Assembly: GCA_037074705.1 (NCBI GenBank)
Contig: CM073590.1
Coordinates: 184,234,746 to 184,298,745, forward strand
Length of the DNA stretch: 64,000 nt
From: Zhengitettix transpicula
Lineage: Eukaryota; Arthropoda; Insecta; Orthoptera; Tetrigidae
Direction of reading: 5' to 3'
Positions 52,325 through 62,230 of this stretch are shown in pieces (within the stretch, counting starts at the first letter, position 1; each line of letters begins with the position of its first letter). Made by a program: the position numbers and the translations under genes. The notes under the pieces were generated by a model, which searched no databases, was not told the origin of the DNA, and saw only the letters and a program-made list of their open reading frames with translations.

Positions 52325-54514
52325 GGATGGATAGATAATGTTTATTTCCATAATTTGCGACTATACAAAATGGGAAATCTTCAATCATATAATAGAAATA
52401 TGACATATAATTAAATTAAATAGAACTTATATTTTAATTTAACATGATTAATATTTATTATTTTGTTTACAGATATTATAAAGGTACAATATATTGTAAT
52501 AATCACCAAGTTAGGGTTAATTAATTTGCCCCACGTTGTGGTAGCCATTTATGTAATAATCAATCGGCGCGCTCTTAATTAAAAGAATTAATAAATTATC
52601 AAAAGAAATGTTAATTAATAGAAAAGATTATCGAAAAGTAACAAATAAAATAATTTGTTATTTTATTCACTTGTGGCTTCCAAAATTAAAACAATTACAA
52701 TCAAATTAAGATTTCTTCTCTCAGGGTCATCACTGGGTTTGATAATTAACAGAAAAGTGATTTATAAACTAATTAACAATTGAAACATAAAAATTCACCT
52801 AAAATAATATGACGATAGATGGAATAAAAGAAAGCTAAATGTAAAGAAACTGAACGAAATCTGACTATTACCTTTCTAATTATCGTTTACAAAATTTTAT
52901 ATCAAAGTTTTGGTTAATCACGTAATGTCCGTCTGGTACCAGCTCTTTCTTTTGTAGCTTCAACACTACACTAAAAATGCAAATTTTTACACTGATTCTA
53001 ATTTCCTAGCAGACTTTACACACACACGGTCGAAGTGCACGTCCTCAGCTATCAGGAACCTCGGTTGTCGTCTCCTCTTTCTGGTCAGCTACCCGGGTTG
53101 GATCCCTCAATGCGAAGATTGTTCAATTTGTGAAGCAAACTCCTGCTTCCATACAGGAGCTCGTGATTTGTAGTTAATGTTAGCAGACTTTACTTATCAT
53201 ATGCAGACTTTAACTACTTTCGTCTCGTCTCAGATTTTAGGCTTTTTGTTTCTCCTTGCTCGACCCAGGCTCAGTGCAGAACCTTACTGTTTTTATTTCT
53301 CTTTGTGGACCGAACTGCCACGTATCTCGGCGAAGACTTTTTACTGTTTCATCCTCTCTCGACCCATACTCCGTACTGACTGAATTCCTTTCGCTCGCGC
53401 ATTCCCATTTCGGCTTTGCGACAAAGGAAAAGAACTCTTCGCCATTGTTGATTCGATAGCTCATGCCGCTACAATTCAAATGATACCTAATCAATGTAAT
53501 GGCCTAATTAACTATTGCTACAATATGTATGTATTTCAAAAGGTCAGCCATACAATAGAGCGGCTTTTTAACTCGATATTTTTTTAGTTCTACTGCAAAT
53601 GATATATTCAGGGAGCTTATTAAACATTATTGTTCTCTGAACATATAGGTCGTTGTCTGTGCCTCTTTTATTTGTCATGATTGTAAAATAATTTCGCTTA
53701 TATTATAACGCGAGTATGATACCTGCTACTTCCTTTTGTCTGCATACTTTATTTTAATTTTTTTCCATCAACATAATTACTTTGTATACATATAGAGCAT
53801 ATACAGAGAGTATGCAATTTGATACAAATGCTTTCTTACAAGATTCTGCCTTTTTAGTTCCATTATCTGTCCAATAACTCTTTTTCTAATTAAAAACAAA
53901 AACGTTTTTACTGAAATAGGTCCCCAAATTTCAATGGCGTAGTTAATGTCGGGAAATACTAAGTTGTAGTATGTTTAGCAGGTTTGAGGAACTAAAAATG
54001 CAGATAATCTTTTAAAAGCATATGAGTTTCTATTTATCTTTTTTGCATAAGTATTCTTTGTGTTCATCCCAAGTTAGTTCACAGTATCCATATATTCCTA
54101 AAAAAATTGTTACCTATGATGCCCTAACTTTCACTTCAATGCACCATATATCACTGTCCCTATTCATATCCAGGGCCCATACATTAAATAATAGTATATT
54201 ATTTTTGGTCGGATTTAATTGTAGTTGATTATTTATAAAGTAGTCTATGATTTTGTCCATGTTTTGTTGCATATTTTGCATAAGTTAATTTTTATCAGAA
54301 GCCCAATTTATAGTTGTAGTGTCATCATTATATGAAATAATTGTACCTTTGGTAGATTCTAGTAAGGGTATGTCATTAACATCAATTATAAATAATAATG
54401 GGCCCAGTATTGATCCCTGCGGTACTCCTTTTTAATTGATCTCAGATTTGATCGTGCAGTATGAAGTAGACATTTCTTTATAATAAAAATTTCAGTGAAC
54501 TGAGTTCTGTAGCT
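52325..54514 (-). pseudogene. 5'-truncated LINE (minus strand), interrupted by LTR C
   Basis: On the - strand from 54514 the sequence reads SYRTQFTEIF, then [14 protein letters not shown] and [14 protein letters not shown] (YxDD box), QLQLNPTKNNILLF and WDEHKEYLCKK, across several frame changes. It continues to VQRTIMFNKLPEYII near 53620. Beyond the inserted LTR (52495-53522), the 3' end reads GGAAATAAACATTATCTATC at about 52330-52349. The RT catalytic DD pair survives, but stops are frequent. The 5' end abuts the gypsy RT at 54515, so it inserted there. Confidence 0.7.
52495..53522 (-). mobile_element. Solo LTR C inside the minus-strand LINE
   Basis: On the - strand it begins TGTAGCAATAGTTAATTAGG and ends TTGGTGATTATTACA, flanked by ATAT on both sides (52491-52494 and 53523-53526). 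It carries ATCAAACCCAGTGATGACCC and blocks shared with LTRs A and B. Near its end is TGGCTACCACAACGTGGGGC, which looks like a primer site, but the better TACA/ATAT boundary lies beyond it. Confidence 0.65.
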
Positions 54515-55765
54515 TGCTTTCACAAGCTTTTCATTAACTCCACATTTATAATCAACGCAAAGTCTCACCCCTCCATCTTGTTTAGGGATGACGACATGTG
54601 GTGAACCCCAGTCGCTTGTTGAAACCGGTGAAATGATTCCTGCAGCTTCCAGAGATACCAATTCTTTAACTACATACTAACATTGGGCACACGGAATGTC
54701 TTTCTCTCCAGTGAAAACAGGCTTGGCTCGAAATTGGGAACAGATCCAATTGTTTTCTTGAAAATAGGATCAAATTCTTTAAAAATTTCATTCAGTGAGA
54801 CTATGGTATTGACTGACGAAGATGATACTTTCCTGTCAGCATCCACTTGCTGTAAATTAATTCCCAATTTTCAGATTCAGTAATGAATCAGCAACATTAT
54901 GTAGCTTACCAGACAATGACTTTACCCTGTGCATTGATGTTTCCTGAATAAGACCGAAAAGCTATGTTGGACCGTTGAAATGGCAATCGTTCTGAAATAA
55001 TCGTCTGCAAGTAATGAAAATCTTGCGCCAGAATGAACTTCAAATGGTTGGTGTTTACTGTTGATAGTCACGTGGACCAGGTACTTATCGTAATCTGAAC
55101 ACAGGCCAAATAAGTCAATAACTTCATAGTTCTCAGCAGCCAACTGGTTTTCTAACTCGGTTCGATTCAGACCAGAACACAGAATTTTTTCTTCGCTGTT
55201 CTTCGGTAGCTTAGTCGTGAATCTGTAACTGTTTCCCATCTCTATCATCAACATCGTTATACTCACCTTTGAGCATTACTCCTCTTCATACAAAATGTAC
55301 AGGTAATTTTGTTTCGATCTGCACGACATTCGCTGATTCGGTGGTTGCTTCTAACAACTAGGGAACACAGATATTCGATTTCCAGTGCTCTGTAATCAGG
55401 AGGCGATTGATTGGAATTTGAATGCTCGAGTAGCTAGAAAAATGGCTTGTGATTCGAACGGAGAACTGCGATTTTGACTACGTGTCCTTTGTCTTTGGTT
55501 GTTATTTTTGGGACCTCCAATTGTATTGATATCACTGGGAAAATGTCCGTTGAAGATTTTGCTTGTTCATTAGTAAGTTTCTTACTTTCTATTCTCGTTA
55601 CCTGAAGAGCCACGGCTCTTATTACAAGATCATCGAACATTGTCGGAGCCGATTATAGAAGTTGTTCTCTTATCCAATTGTCGCGTAATCCTCTAACAAA
55701 CTGTTTGAGTTTCACATTTATACATCACACTGAAAATTCGCACTCTGCAAGATTCCTTTGTAACA
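54515..55765 (-). pseudogene. Ty3/gypsy gag-protease-RT relic
   Basis: On the - strand from 55765: gag (KLKQFVRGLRDNWIREQL, then MFDDLVIRAVALQVTRIESK), a spacer, an aspartic protease region (HQPFEVHSGARFSLLADDYF, where the catalytic Asp of D-S-G-A is His), a pre-RT spacer, and the RT start (LEAAGIISPVSTSDWGSPHV, then IPKQDGGVRLCVDYK). It stops at 54515 where the LINE begins. Stops and frame changes are common. The gag is also cut at 55765 by the copia element, and its continuation lies at 59204-59295. Dead. Confidence 0.75.
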
Positions 55766-55923
55766 TGTTGGAGAAAATCGATTGTCTGCTTGGTAATAGT
55801 CTTTTCGGGTATATACTCTTTGTCCCGATAGCTGTGTATATATACGGGTGTTTGACGCTTGGACGTCAGTTGTGTTTTGATCTCTGTCCCGTCCGGATAG
55901 GACGCGCTTGTTTTTCCTTAACA
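55766..55923 (+). repeat. 5' LTR of the plus-strand copia
   Basis: 158 bases from TGTTGGAG to CCTTAACA, with TGTT/AACA inverted ends. GTGTATATATACGGGTG may be its TATA region. It contains a 10-base GGGTATATAC absent from the 3' LTR. Confidence 0.85.
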
Positions 55924-55938
55924 GGTTATGGGCCCAGC
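55924..55938 (+). other. Primer binding site, copia type
   Basis: GGTTATGGGCCCAGC immediately after the LTR matches the copia site that pairs with an internal piece of initiator Met-tRNA. Confidence 0.8.
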
Positions 55939-56090
55939 ACGCTTCCTCTGCGCGTACTCGTAGTTAAATGCCGATAATTGTAGATTGTTAAATTATCGGT
56001 GGGTGAAGTGTTAAGTTACAAGTTTATTTGGATTCTGTAGACGGAGAACACTTTTGGTTTATTCATCGTTTGTATTTCGGGCAGCTAACC

Positions 56091-56750
56091 ATGTCTGAGA
56101 GTCACGAAAACAAACACAGGATCGACAAGCTAGTAGGGCAGAGTAATTGGGAAAACTGGAAGTGGCAGATGGAGCTATACCTACTGCAGCTTGGGCTGTT
56201 CGAGATCGTGAACGGCACGCGGCCGTGTCCGACAGCGCCGGAAGGAGCTGCACAAATTAGCTGGCAGCGGGAAAACTAAACAGCGGCATCAATCATTTCT
56301 GTGTCTGTGGCGGCAGAGCCTATGGTTCACATACGTCGTATGAGGTCGGCTGTGAAGATGTGGAAAACGCTGCATTCTGTCTATGAACAAACAGAGTCTC
56401 GTCGCCTCGATCTTCTAATGGACGAATTTTTTGATAAGCGACGCGAGCCAGAGAACACTATAGATACTTTTGTATCAGAAATGGCCAACCTGTTCGCCGA
56501 TGTGAACGAGGAACTTGTAAAGGTTAAGTCTACAGCATTGCCAGAGCGGGTTTTGCATCATCGAATTCTGCGAAATGCCGGTGACGAGTTTAAATTTGTC
56601 AGAACAGTCTGGTCAACGTTGAAAGACACCGATCGAACAACGCCAATGTTGTTGGAACAATTAAAGTCGATGGAGCAAGATAATTTGGCTGACAGTGCGT
56701 CTCCTGCACCAGGTGCTTTTGTCAGTCGTAAGCACAAGTCTAGATCGTAG
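56091..56750 (+). pseudogene. copia gag, one nonsense codon
   Basis: The ATG at 56091 begins MSESHENKHRIDKLVGQSNW, followed by ENWKWQMELYLLQLG, the copia Gag start. An in-frame TAA at 56277 interrupts it. The frame continues with MKTLHSVYEQ-like blocks (MWKTLHSVYEQTESRRLDLL, then FDKRREPENTIDTFVSEMAN) to a TAG at 56748. The frame then shifts to the zinc-knuckle frame. It encodes the capsid-like part of the retrotransposon particle. Confidence 0.8.
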
Positions 56751-56756
56751 GAATGA

Positions 56757-57891
56757 TAAAGTGAGCTGTTATTTGTGTGGAGGAAATCACTTTAAATCCG
56801 ATTGCCCATGGAAATGCTTCATATGTGTCGGAAACCACCTGAAACGTAACTGTCCGAAAAGTCAGACATTTCGAAACATTTCCACAAGAGAGAAAACAAA
56901 GTCGGATGGAAAAGAAAGTCGGGCGTTTATCTCAATGCTGACAGTTCAAAGCAAGAGAAAAGGTTCAGTGAAAGTGGCAGCACGTGACAAATGGGTGTGT
57001 GATTCGGGAGCTAGTGATCACATGACCGCAAATAAAGACTACTTTGTGGAGTATACTAAATTCGAGGTTCCTGGCTCAATTACGGTCGCCAATAAACAAA
57101 CTTTAAGTGTTTACGGTGTTGGGAAAGTGGCAGTGTCATTATTGGTAGACGGTCAGTGGCATGATGGCACTCTTAACGGAGTCTTATATGTTCCTGAAAT
57201 TTCCTATCACTTATTTTCCGAACATCGAGCTACCGAAAGAAACATGTATTCTATCACTACTAAACATAAGAAAATTATTAAACGCGGTAAAGAAGTGATG
57301 GCTGTAGCGAAGTGGAAGGATGGCTTGTACTGGTTGGAAATGCAAGTAAAAGTGCCAGTAGCTACCTGCGTCAGCACTTCTGCAGAAAATTTGCAGTTGT
57401 GGCACGCGCGGTTTGGTCACCAGGACAAGAGACACGTACGAAAGCGTCTCTGCGAGGCAGGTGTGCACGTCGACTTCGAAGCTACAAAGAGCTTTTGCGA
57501 TGGATGTGCACAGGGCAAAGCTCATAGATTGCCGTTCAGAAAGCGAACGGATCGAGCAACTGCAGATGGTGAAGTTATTAACGCTGATGTGAACGGGCCT
57601 ATGTCCGTATGCACACAAGAAAAACACAGCTTCTTTGTATGCTTCAAAGATGATTATAGCAAATTCAGGCGCCTGTTCCTAATTAGAAGAAAATGTGAAG
57701 TAGGAGACTGTCTCGCAGCTTTTCTGAAGGAAGCCGAAGTTGCAGGACATCGTGTTAAGACTGTACGTTGCGATGGCGGAAGCGAATTTGATAACCAGTG
57801 CATTCGCAAGAAGATGGCAGCACTGGGCATCGAGCTGCGAATCCCCCCAACAGAATGGTGCTGCAGAACAAGAAAATCGGCATCTTGTTGA
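56757..57891 (+). pseudogene. copia zinc knuckles, protease and integrase N-terminal part
   Basis: An open frame with two CCHC knuckles (56766-56853: CYLCGGNHFKSDC and CFICVGNHLKRNC, both with three residues before His). It continues with the aspartic protease (WVCDSGASDHMT) and its YGVGKV flap-side region. GAG-pre-integrase HHCC follows (LWHARFGHQDKRHV, then CDGCAQGKAHRLPF). The first two integrase acids lie in INADVNGP and VRCDGGSEFDN. The frame is lost just before the catalytic Glu, near 57845. Confidence 0.85.
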
Positions 57892-58565
57892 ACTGGCGAA
57901 GTCTATGATGTCGACAACAGATCTTCCTAAGTGTATGTGGGGATATGCATGTGAAACGGCAGTGTATATACTAAACAGAACAGGTAAAACCCCTGTCGTC
58001 ATGAAATCGCCGTACGAACTTTCGTCTGGAAAATCTTTCAAGTCAGTGGATCATTTACGTGTATTTGGTACGGAATGCTGTGTATATGTACCTAAGCAAT
58101 TTCGCACAAAGTTTGATCCGAAAGGCGTCATAAGGCGTTTTGTCGGGTATCACAATTAAAAAGACGGCTATTGTGTATGGGTCCCATCTAAAGGAAAAGT
58201 TATAAAGACACGTGACGTGCAATTCAAGCCAGAAAGGGTGTGCACAAAATCTATTAAAGCAGGTCCGAGCGAATATTTTGTTCCGGAGAGCGTTGATCTG
58301 GATTTTAAATGTTCTCGATCTAAAAGTTGTGACCTGTCCAGAGACACCGAACCAAGCAGTAATAAGCAAGATAACGAAGTCTATGCTTTAAGACGGACTA
58401 CTCGCGAACGCCGGGCGCCGAATTGGCAGACGTCAGGTGATTTTGAGATCGGATTCAAGAATAAAACGGCTCTAGCTGCTGTTATGTCCGCTGAAAACGG
58501 AGATCCTCCTACAACATTTGCTGATGCCATGGCGACGCCGGATTGCACACAGTGGTACAGAGAGC
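57840..58565 (+). pseudogene. copia integrase C-terminal part
   Basis: In a shifted frame: SPQQNGAAEQENRHLVELAK supplies the third catalytic residue, then MWGYACETAVYILNRTG, KSFKSVDHLRVFGTECCVYV and KGVIRRFVGYHN. A TAA at 58157 interrupts it. The frame goes on with KDGYCVWVPSKGKVIKTRDV and a polar linker (RTTRERRAPNW) to TFADAMATPDCTQWYRE, just before where RT should begin. Confidence 0.8.
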
Positions 58566-59038
58566 AACCTGGTACTGGAGGCGTTCACCGACGCGGACTT
58601 CGCTGGCGACGTGAGGACGAGGCGTTCCACCAACGGCTTCGTGACTACGCTCAACTGAGGTGCTGTTTCCTGGTCGAGTCAGCTGCAGAAGTCTGTGGCA
58701 TTATCAACGACCGAGGCGGAATACGTCGCGGCAAGTGAAGGAGGGAAGGAATTGTTGTGGTTGGTGCGACTGTTGCGTGAGTTAAAAGTAAAAATTGACA
58801 CACCAGTGTTACGTGTTGATAATGAAAGTGCTATCAAGTTGACAAAGAATCCGCAATTCCACAAAAGAAGTAAACATATAGATGTAAGATACCATTTTGT
58901 TCGGGAGTGAGTGTTGGCAGGTACTGTAATAGTGGAACACGTAGATTCCAGGCCAAGCAACTTGCAGATTTGTTTACTAAGCCTTTAGGTAAACAAGTGT
59001 TTACTCACTTGCGTGAAGCTGTGGGGATGACTTATTAA
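58566..59038 (+). pseudogene. copia RNase H end, joined directly after the RT deletion
   Basis: LEAFTDADFAGDVRTRRSTN starts at about 58569, directly after the pre-RT linker, so about 1.5 kb of RT coding is missing. It continues, with a TGA at 58656, to GAVSWSSQLQKSVALSTTEA, EYVAASEGGKELLWL and LRVDNESAIKL (Asp and Glu of the RNase H site). A TGA at 58908 and a frameshift near 58950 precede QLADLFTKPLGKQVF and the stop near 59036. Confidence 0.8.
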
Positions 59039-59064
59039 CAATGCATACAGTCGATTGGAGAGCG

Positions 59065-59203
59065 TGTTGGAGAAAATCGATTGTCTGCTTGGTAATAGTC
59101 TTTTCTCTTTGTCCCGATAGCTGTGTATATATACGGGTGTTTGACGCTTGGACGTCAGTTGTGTTTTGATCTCTGTCCCGTCCGGATAGGACGCGCTCGT
59201 TTT
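59065..59203 (+). repeat. 3' LTR of the plus-strand copia, end truncated
   Basis: Matches the 5' LTR from TGTTGGAG to GCGCTCGTTTT with one T/C change and lacks the 10-base block. The last ~14 bases (to CCTTAACA) are missing; gypsy sequence follows. Confidence 0.8.
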
Positions 59204-59297
59204 GAAAAACGTTTAAGAAATAATGCTGAGAAAGAGTAACGCTTTAGTGAGGTGCGAGCATCTGTTTCAACGTGTCAAATAATTCGTTAAAAAAATA
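59204..59297 (-). pseudogene. Continuation of the gypsy gag beyond the copia insertion
   Basis: The - strand reads NELFDTLKQMLAPH, stop, SVTLSQHYFLNVF, the type of block expected upstream of the gag part seen at 55765. A short piece of gag and the end of the copia LTR appear deleted at the junction. Confidence 0.55.
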
Positions 59298-59556
59298 AAG
59301 ATAGCCAAATACAGGCAGAAGAAGTGACAATATAAGTACCACACAACGTTTCTGGGATCCTTCTCCCTTTCTTCAGGTGCTAAGAAGAGTCTAGAGCGGC
59401 ACAACTGCACTGGTCAGTGGTTTTGACTTTTGTCAACTGGCTAGTGCAGTTATGTCGCTCTAGGCTCTTCTTAGAACCTGAAGAAAGGGAAAAGGATCTC
59501 ATAAACGTTGTCTGGTATTTATATTATCACTTCTTTTGATTGTATTAGGCTATCTT
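59298..59556. repeat. Foldback MITE, family 1, complete
   Basis: AAGATAGCC and GGCTATCTT ends bound long arms. Left has AGTGACAATATAAGTACCAC and CTTTCTTCAGGTGCTAAGAA; the right is the inverse with AGAACCTGAAGAAAGGGAAA. The loop is around 59415-59440. Confidence 0.85.
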
Positions 59557-60261
59557 TCTTATTATTAATTTTTCATTTTATAATTCGTCATAAGTTAGGC
59601 TTTTTATTTCTTTATCAGGGCCCAAAATAAAATACATACTATTGTAGTGAATTGAACCAACAGACACAAAAGTTGAGCGATTTTCTTCTTGTCCGTGACA
59701 ATCTTTGCAGACAGCACGAGTCGTATTTCTCAAACGGCGCGATGTTTGAAAAATTGGCGTTTTGAGGGTCTTCGGAACTCTGGGTAATTCTGAATTGAAA
59801 TTTGTCCCCCAACATGTTACCAGCACGTGTCCGAAAACTTGTTGCAATGGAAACAGTCTGCAACAAGTTTGGGGAAGAAAATTGTCCCAAGTGATTGTGG
59901 AACACTGCTTGTTGCATGGACAATGGAAACGCACTGCAACACGTCACCATTGCTTGCGCAGTGCCGCCTACACTCGCGGTCCAGACCTCAAAAACGTGCC
60001 TTCATGTTTGAGGTTGTGGTATTTGAAATGGTTGTGTCACAGTGCGAGTGCTTTGGTTATGATGGAGTGGCCTAAATGTAAAGTGACGAAACATATTGAA
60101 CTGGAAACAATGGAATATGGAAAATTCAAACCATGATAATTATAATAATAGAAACTGTCCGGCAACGCATTTCAGATTTTATGGAATGTACCATCGAAGA
60201 AGTTGAGAAAAAATTTCGCTCACTGAGGTAGCAAAACCTCACAGAAAAAATTAAAAGAGAA
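59557..60261. other. No gene seen; unassigned repeat-like DNA
   Basis: Overlapping open frames on both strands (59578-60136) carry no signature I can name. The sequence AACTTGTTGCAATGGAAACA recurs loosely nearby (TTGTTGCATGGACAATGGAA), so this may be an old repeat. Confidence 0.4.
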
Positions 60262-60445
60262 AAGAGAAATAGAAGTGGTGATCAAAGGCTTTTGGGTTTT
60301 GTCAACTGAATTGTGCAGTTCTGTCGCGATAGGCTCTTGTGTTTTTTTTAGTTTTTTTAGCACCTGAAGAAAGGAACAATGCGTCAAGAATCGTTTTGTG
60401 GTACTTACACCATCACTTCTTTTGTCTGTATTTGGCTAACTTTCT
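60262..60445 (+). repeat. Family 1 MITE
   Basis: Contains GGTTTTGTCAACTGAATTGT, AGCACCTGAAGAAAGGAACA and CACCATCACTTCTTTTGTCT, then GTATTTGGCTAA. The left arm is cut short. Confidence 0.75.
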
Positions 60446-62019
60446 TATTAATAATTTCCTGTTTTTCTCCAGCCCAACAACGTTTAGTAAAAATTCAAAA
60501 TCACTTGATGTCATTCTAACAAAATTCTCGTGTCGACTTTGGAGACAAAAGTCTCTCATCAACTATATAAAGGCGCTTTCCGAATGTCTAAAAAACGTCT
60601 ACCACATTATCTGTGTCGTTTTCGCCTTTTGTTAATAAGTTAAAGGATCACACCTGCCATTATCACAAAAACTGAAGTAGCTGAGTTGTCCATATTCCCT
60701 CAACTAACCGAAAAATCTCTCGGGAAATATTGTATCTGATTAACGCTACAAACTATACAAATGTTGCAGACGTAACAATAAAATGGAAACTGTAGAATCA
60801 ATAACGCACATGTTTCCGTTAATTTGTTGAGCGATATTTCCCTAGAATGTTAGAATGGAAAAGTAGCTTGAGAATCATCGTATTTTGTTAAGGAGGAAAT
60901 TCGGTCATGAATAAATCAAATTGTAATTAATCCATGTCAAAATCGTGAAATCCAGCTACGTCTGAATACAATAAAAGCAGAATCATTACCTCAAACTTTG
61001 CGCAAGGGAAAGTTACTATAACTGAAGATAAGCCCAGGAGCCGAACTTCAGACTTTACATCTTTACTTTTTCAACAGTACAAAACACATTATTAAATCTC
61101 AAAGAATACAACACAGATAACACACTCCTAAGAATACAACAGTGATGCAGCACATAACTTAAAAAAAACTCACCATCCGATCCTGGTTGTTTTAATTTTA
61201 TATTGACTACAACGCAATTACGAATTCGTCAGATTGATATCGATTTTGGATTCGTAATTCTTGCAAAAATTAAATAATAGGTAGTGAGTAATTTTCTTGC
61301 TTCTGGAAGTAGTTAACTCATTTTACACTATCATTAAAATTTCACTGTCATCTTCGCAATAATGGTAAATTTACCTAATAAATGCAACTAAAGAGCTGTG
61401 TTTGTGTGTTATTCTATGAGTGAGTATTTTTAATTTTTTACAGAAAACTACTTATTGTTATTTCGGACGATTTGTCGATCTATTTCAGAACACCCATAGA
61501 AAAGCCTTTAGTTTACATGTATGACACAGAAGGGGGGGGGGGTGATTATGTTTACAAGGCCAGTATCAAAACTTTTTGCGTAAAAATTACGCGCGACTTA
61601 ATGCATTCGTTGAAAAATCCCTTATATTTCTCGAGCGAAATAGTAAAAAATTTGAGTACTTTTAACCAGTTATAATTTTTCACTAGAACTTTATATTTTC
61701 TGCTACACGATTGCCGTTGACTTGATTACTCACCTCCCCATCCACTTCTTCACAATAGTCCCCTTTCTTCACGATTTATCTCGTGTATACGAATCTTGAC
61801 TTCGAAATTATCATACAAGAATGGGTTAGCCAGATACTCAAGTAACGGAAGGCGTAACTTCCTGTTTGGGATTTTTTCCTCTCTCCGGCTTTGAGTCAGT
61901 GATCTCCTAAATCTGCACACTTTGTCAGGATTTGAGAGGTGTATGTTTCGTGGGACGCAGTCGTTGGGCATACGGTAAGAGTTGTATACTGATCATATTG
62001 GATGAATCGACTAGTTGCC
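60446..62019. other. No gene seen
   Basis: AT-rich and unassigned. An open frame at 61472-61675 includes a G-run (GGGGGGGGGG near 61535) and no recognisable domain. Confidence 0.45.
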
Positions 62020-62230
62020 CCCCAAATCGGTAATGCTACGTCCCCACATGAAACTCAACCTGATGCAGGTTTCTGTAGGGTTGCCCTGCATCGCTTTCAG
62101 GTGAATGCTGGGTTTGATCCTCAAACTGCAACCCGGAGACCTTAGTCATCCCTTGGCTACCTTCCACATCCCCCCCCCTTTTCCATCAGAGCCATCAAAG
62201 CGGATAACCTCATGTAGCCTGTCACTCTAA
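62020..62230 (-). repeat. Inverted third copy of the GC-rich repeat
   Basis: Its complement reads GACAGGCTACATGAGGTTAT, then GGAAGGTAGCCAAGGGATGA and ACCTGCATCAGG. These are the blocks of the units at 45.6 and 46.15 kb. Confidence 0.6.

Larger units (their letters stand above)
55766..59203 (+). mobile_element. copia-type LTR retrotransposon lacking RT, nested in gypsy gag
   Basis: About 3.44 kb, where intact copia elements are near 5 kb. It has two LTRs, a copia-type primer site, gag with zinc knuckles, protease, integrase and the RNase H end. The reverse transcriptase is deleted at about 58565. The interior has at least four in-frame stops (near 56277, 58157, 58656, 58908) and frame changes near 56750, 57845 and 58950. 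Yet the LTRs differ by one substitution and one 10-base indel over about 138 bases. It therefore probably moved recently using proteins from another copy. Confidence 0.85.

Noticed and set aside
52528..52547. Retroviral-looking primer site TGGCTACCACAACGTGGGGC
   Set aside because: It lies inside LTR C: a better LTR end with an ATAT duplication is found 50 bases further on.
57211..58369. Long - strand open frames
   Set aside because: They are antisense shadows of the copia protease-integrase coding region.
59578..60136. Cys-containing open frames on both strands, considered as a zinc-finger or transposase
   Set aside because: Cysteine spacing does not fit any finger, and the readings on the two strands compete.
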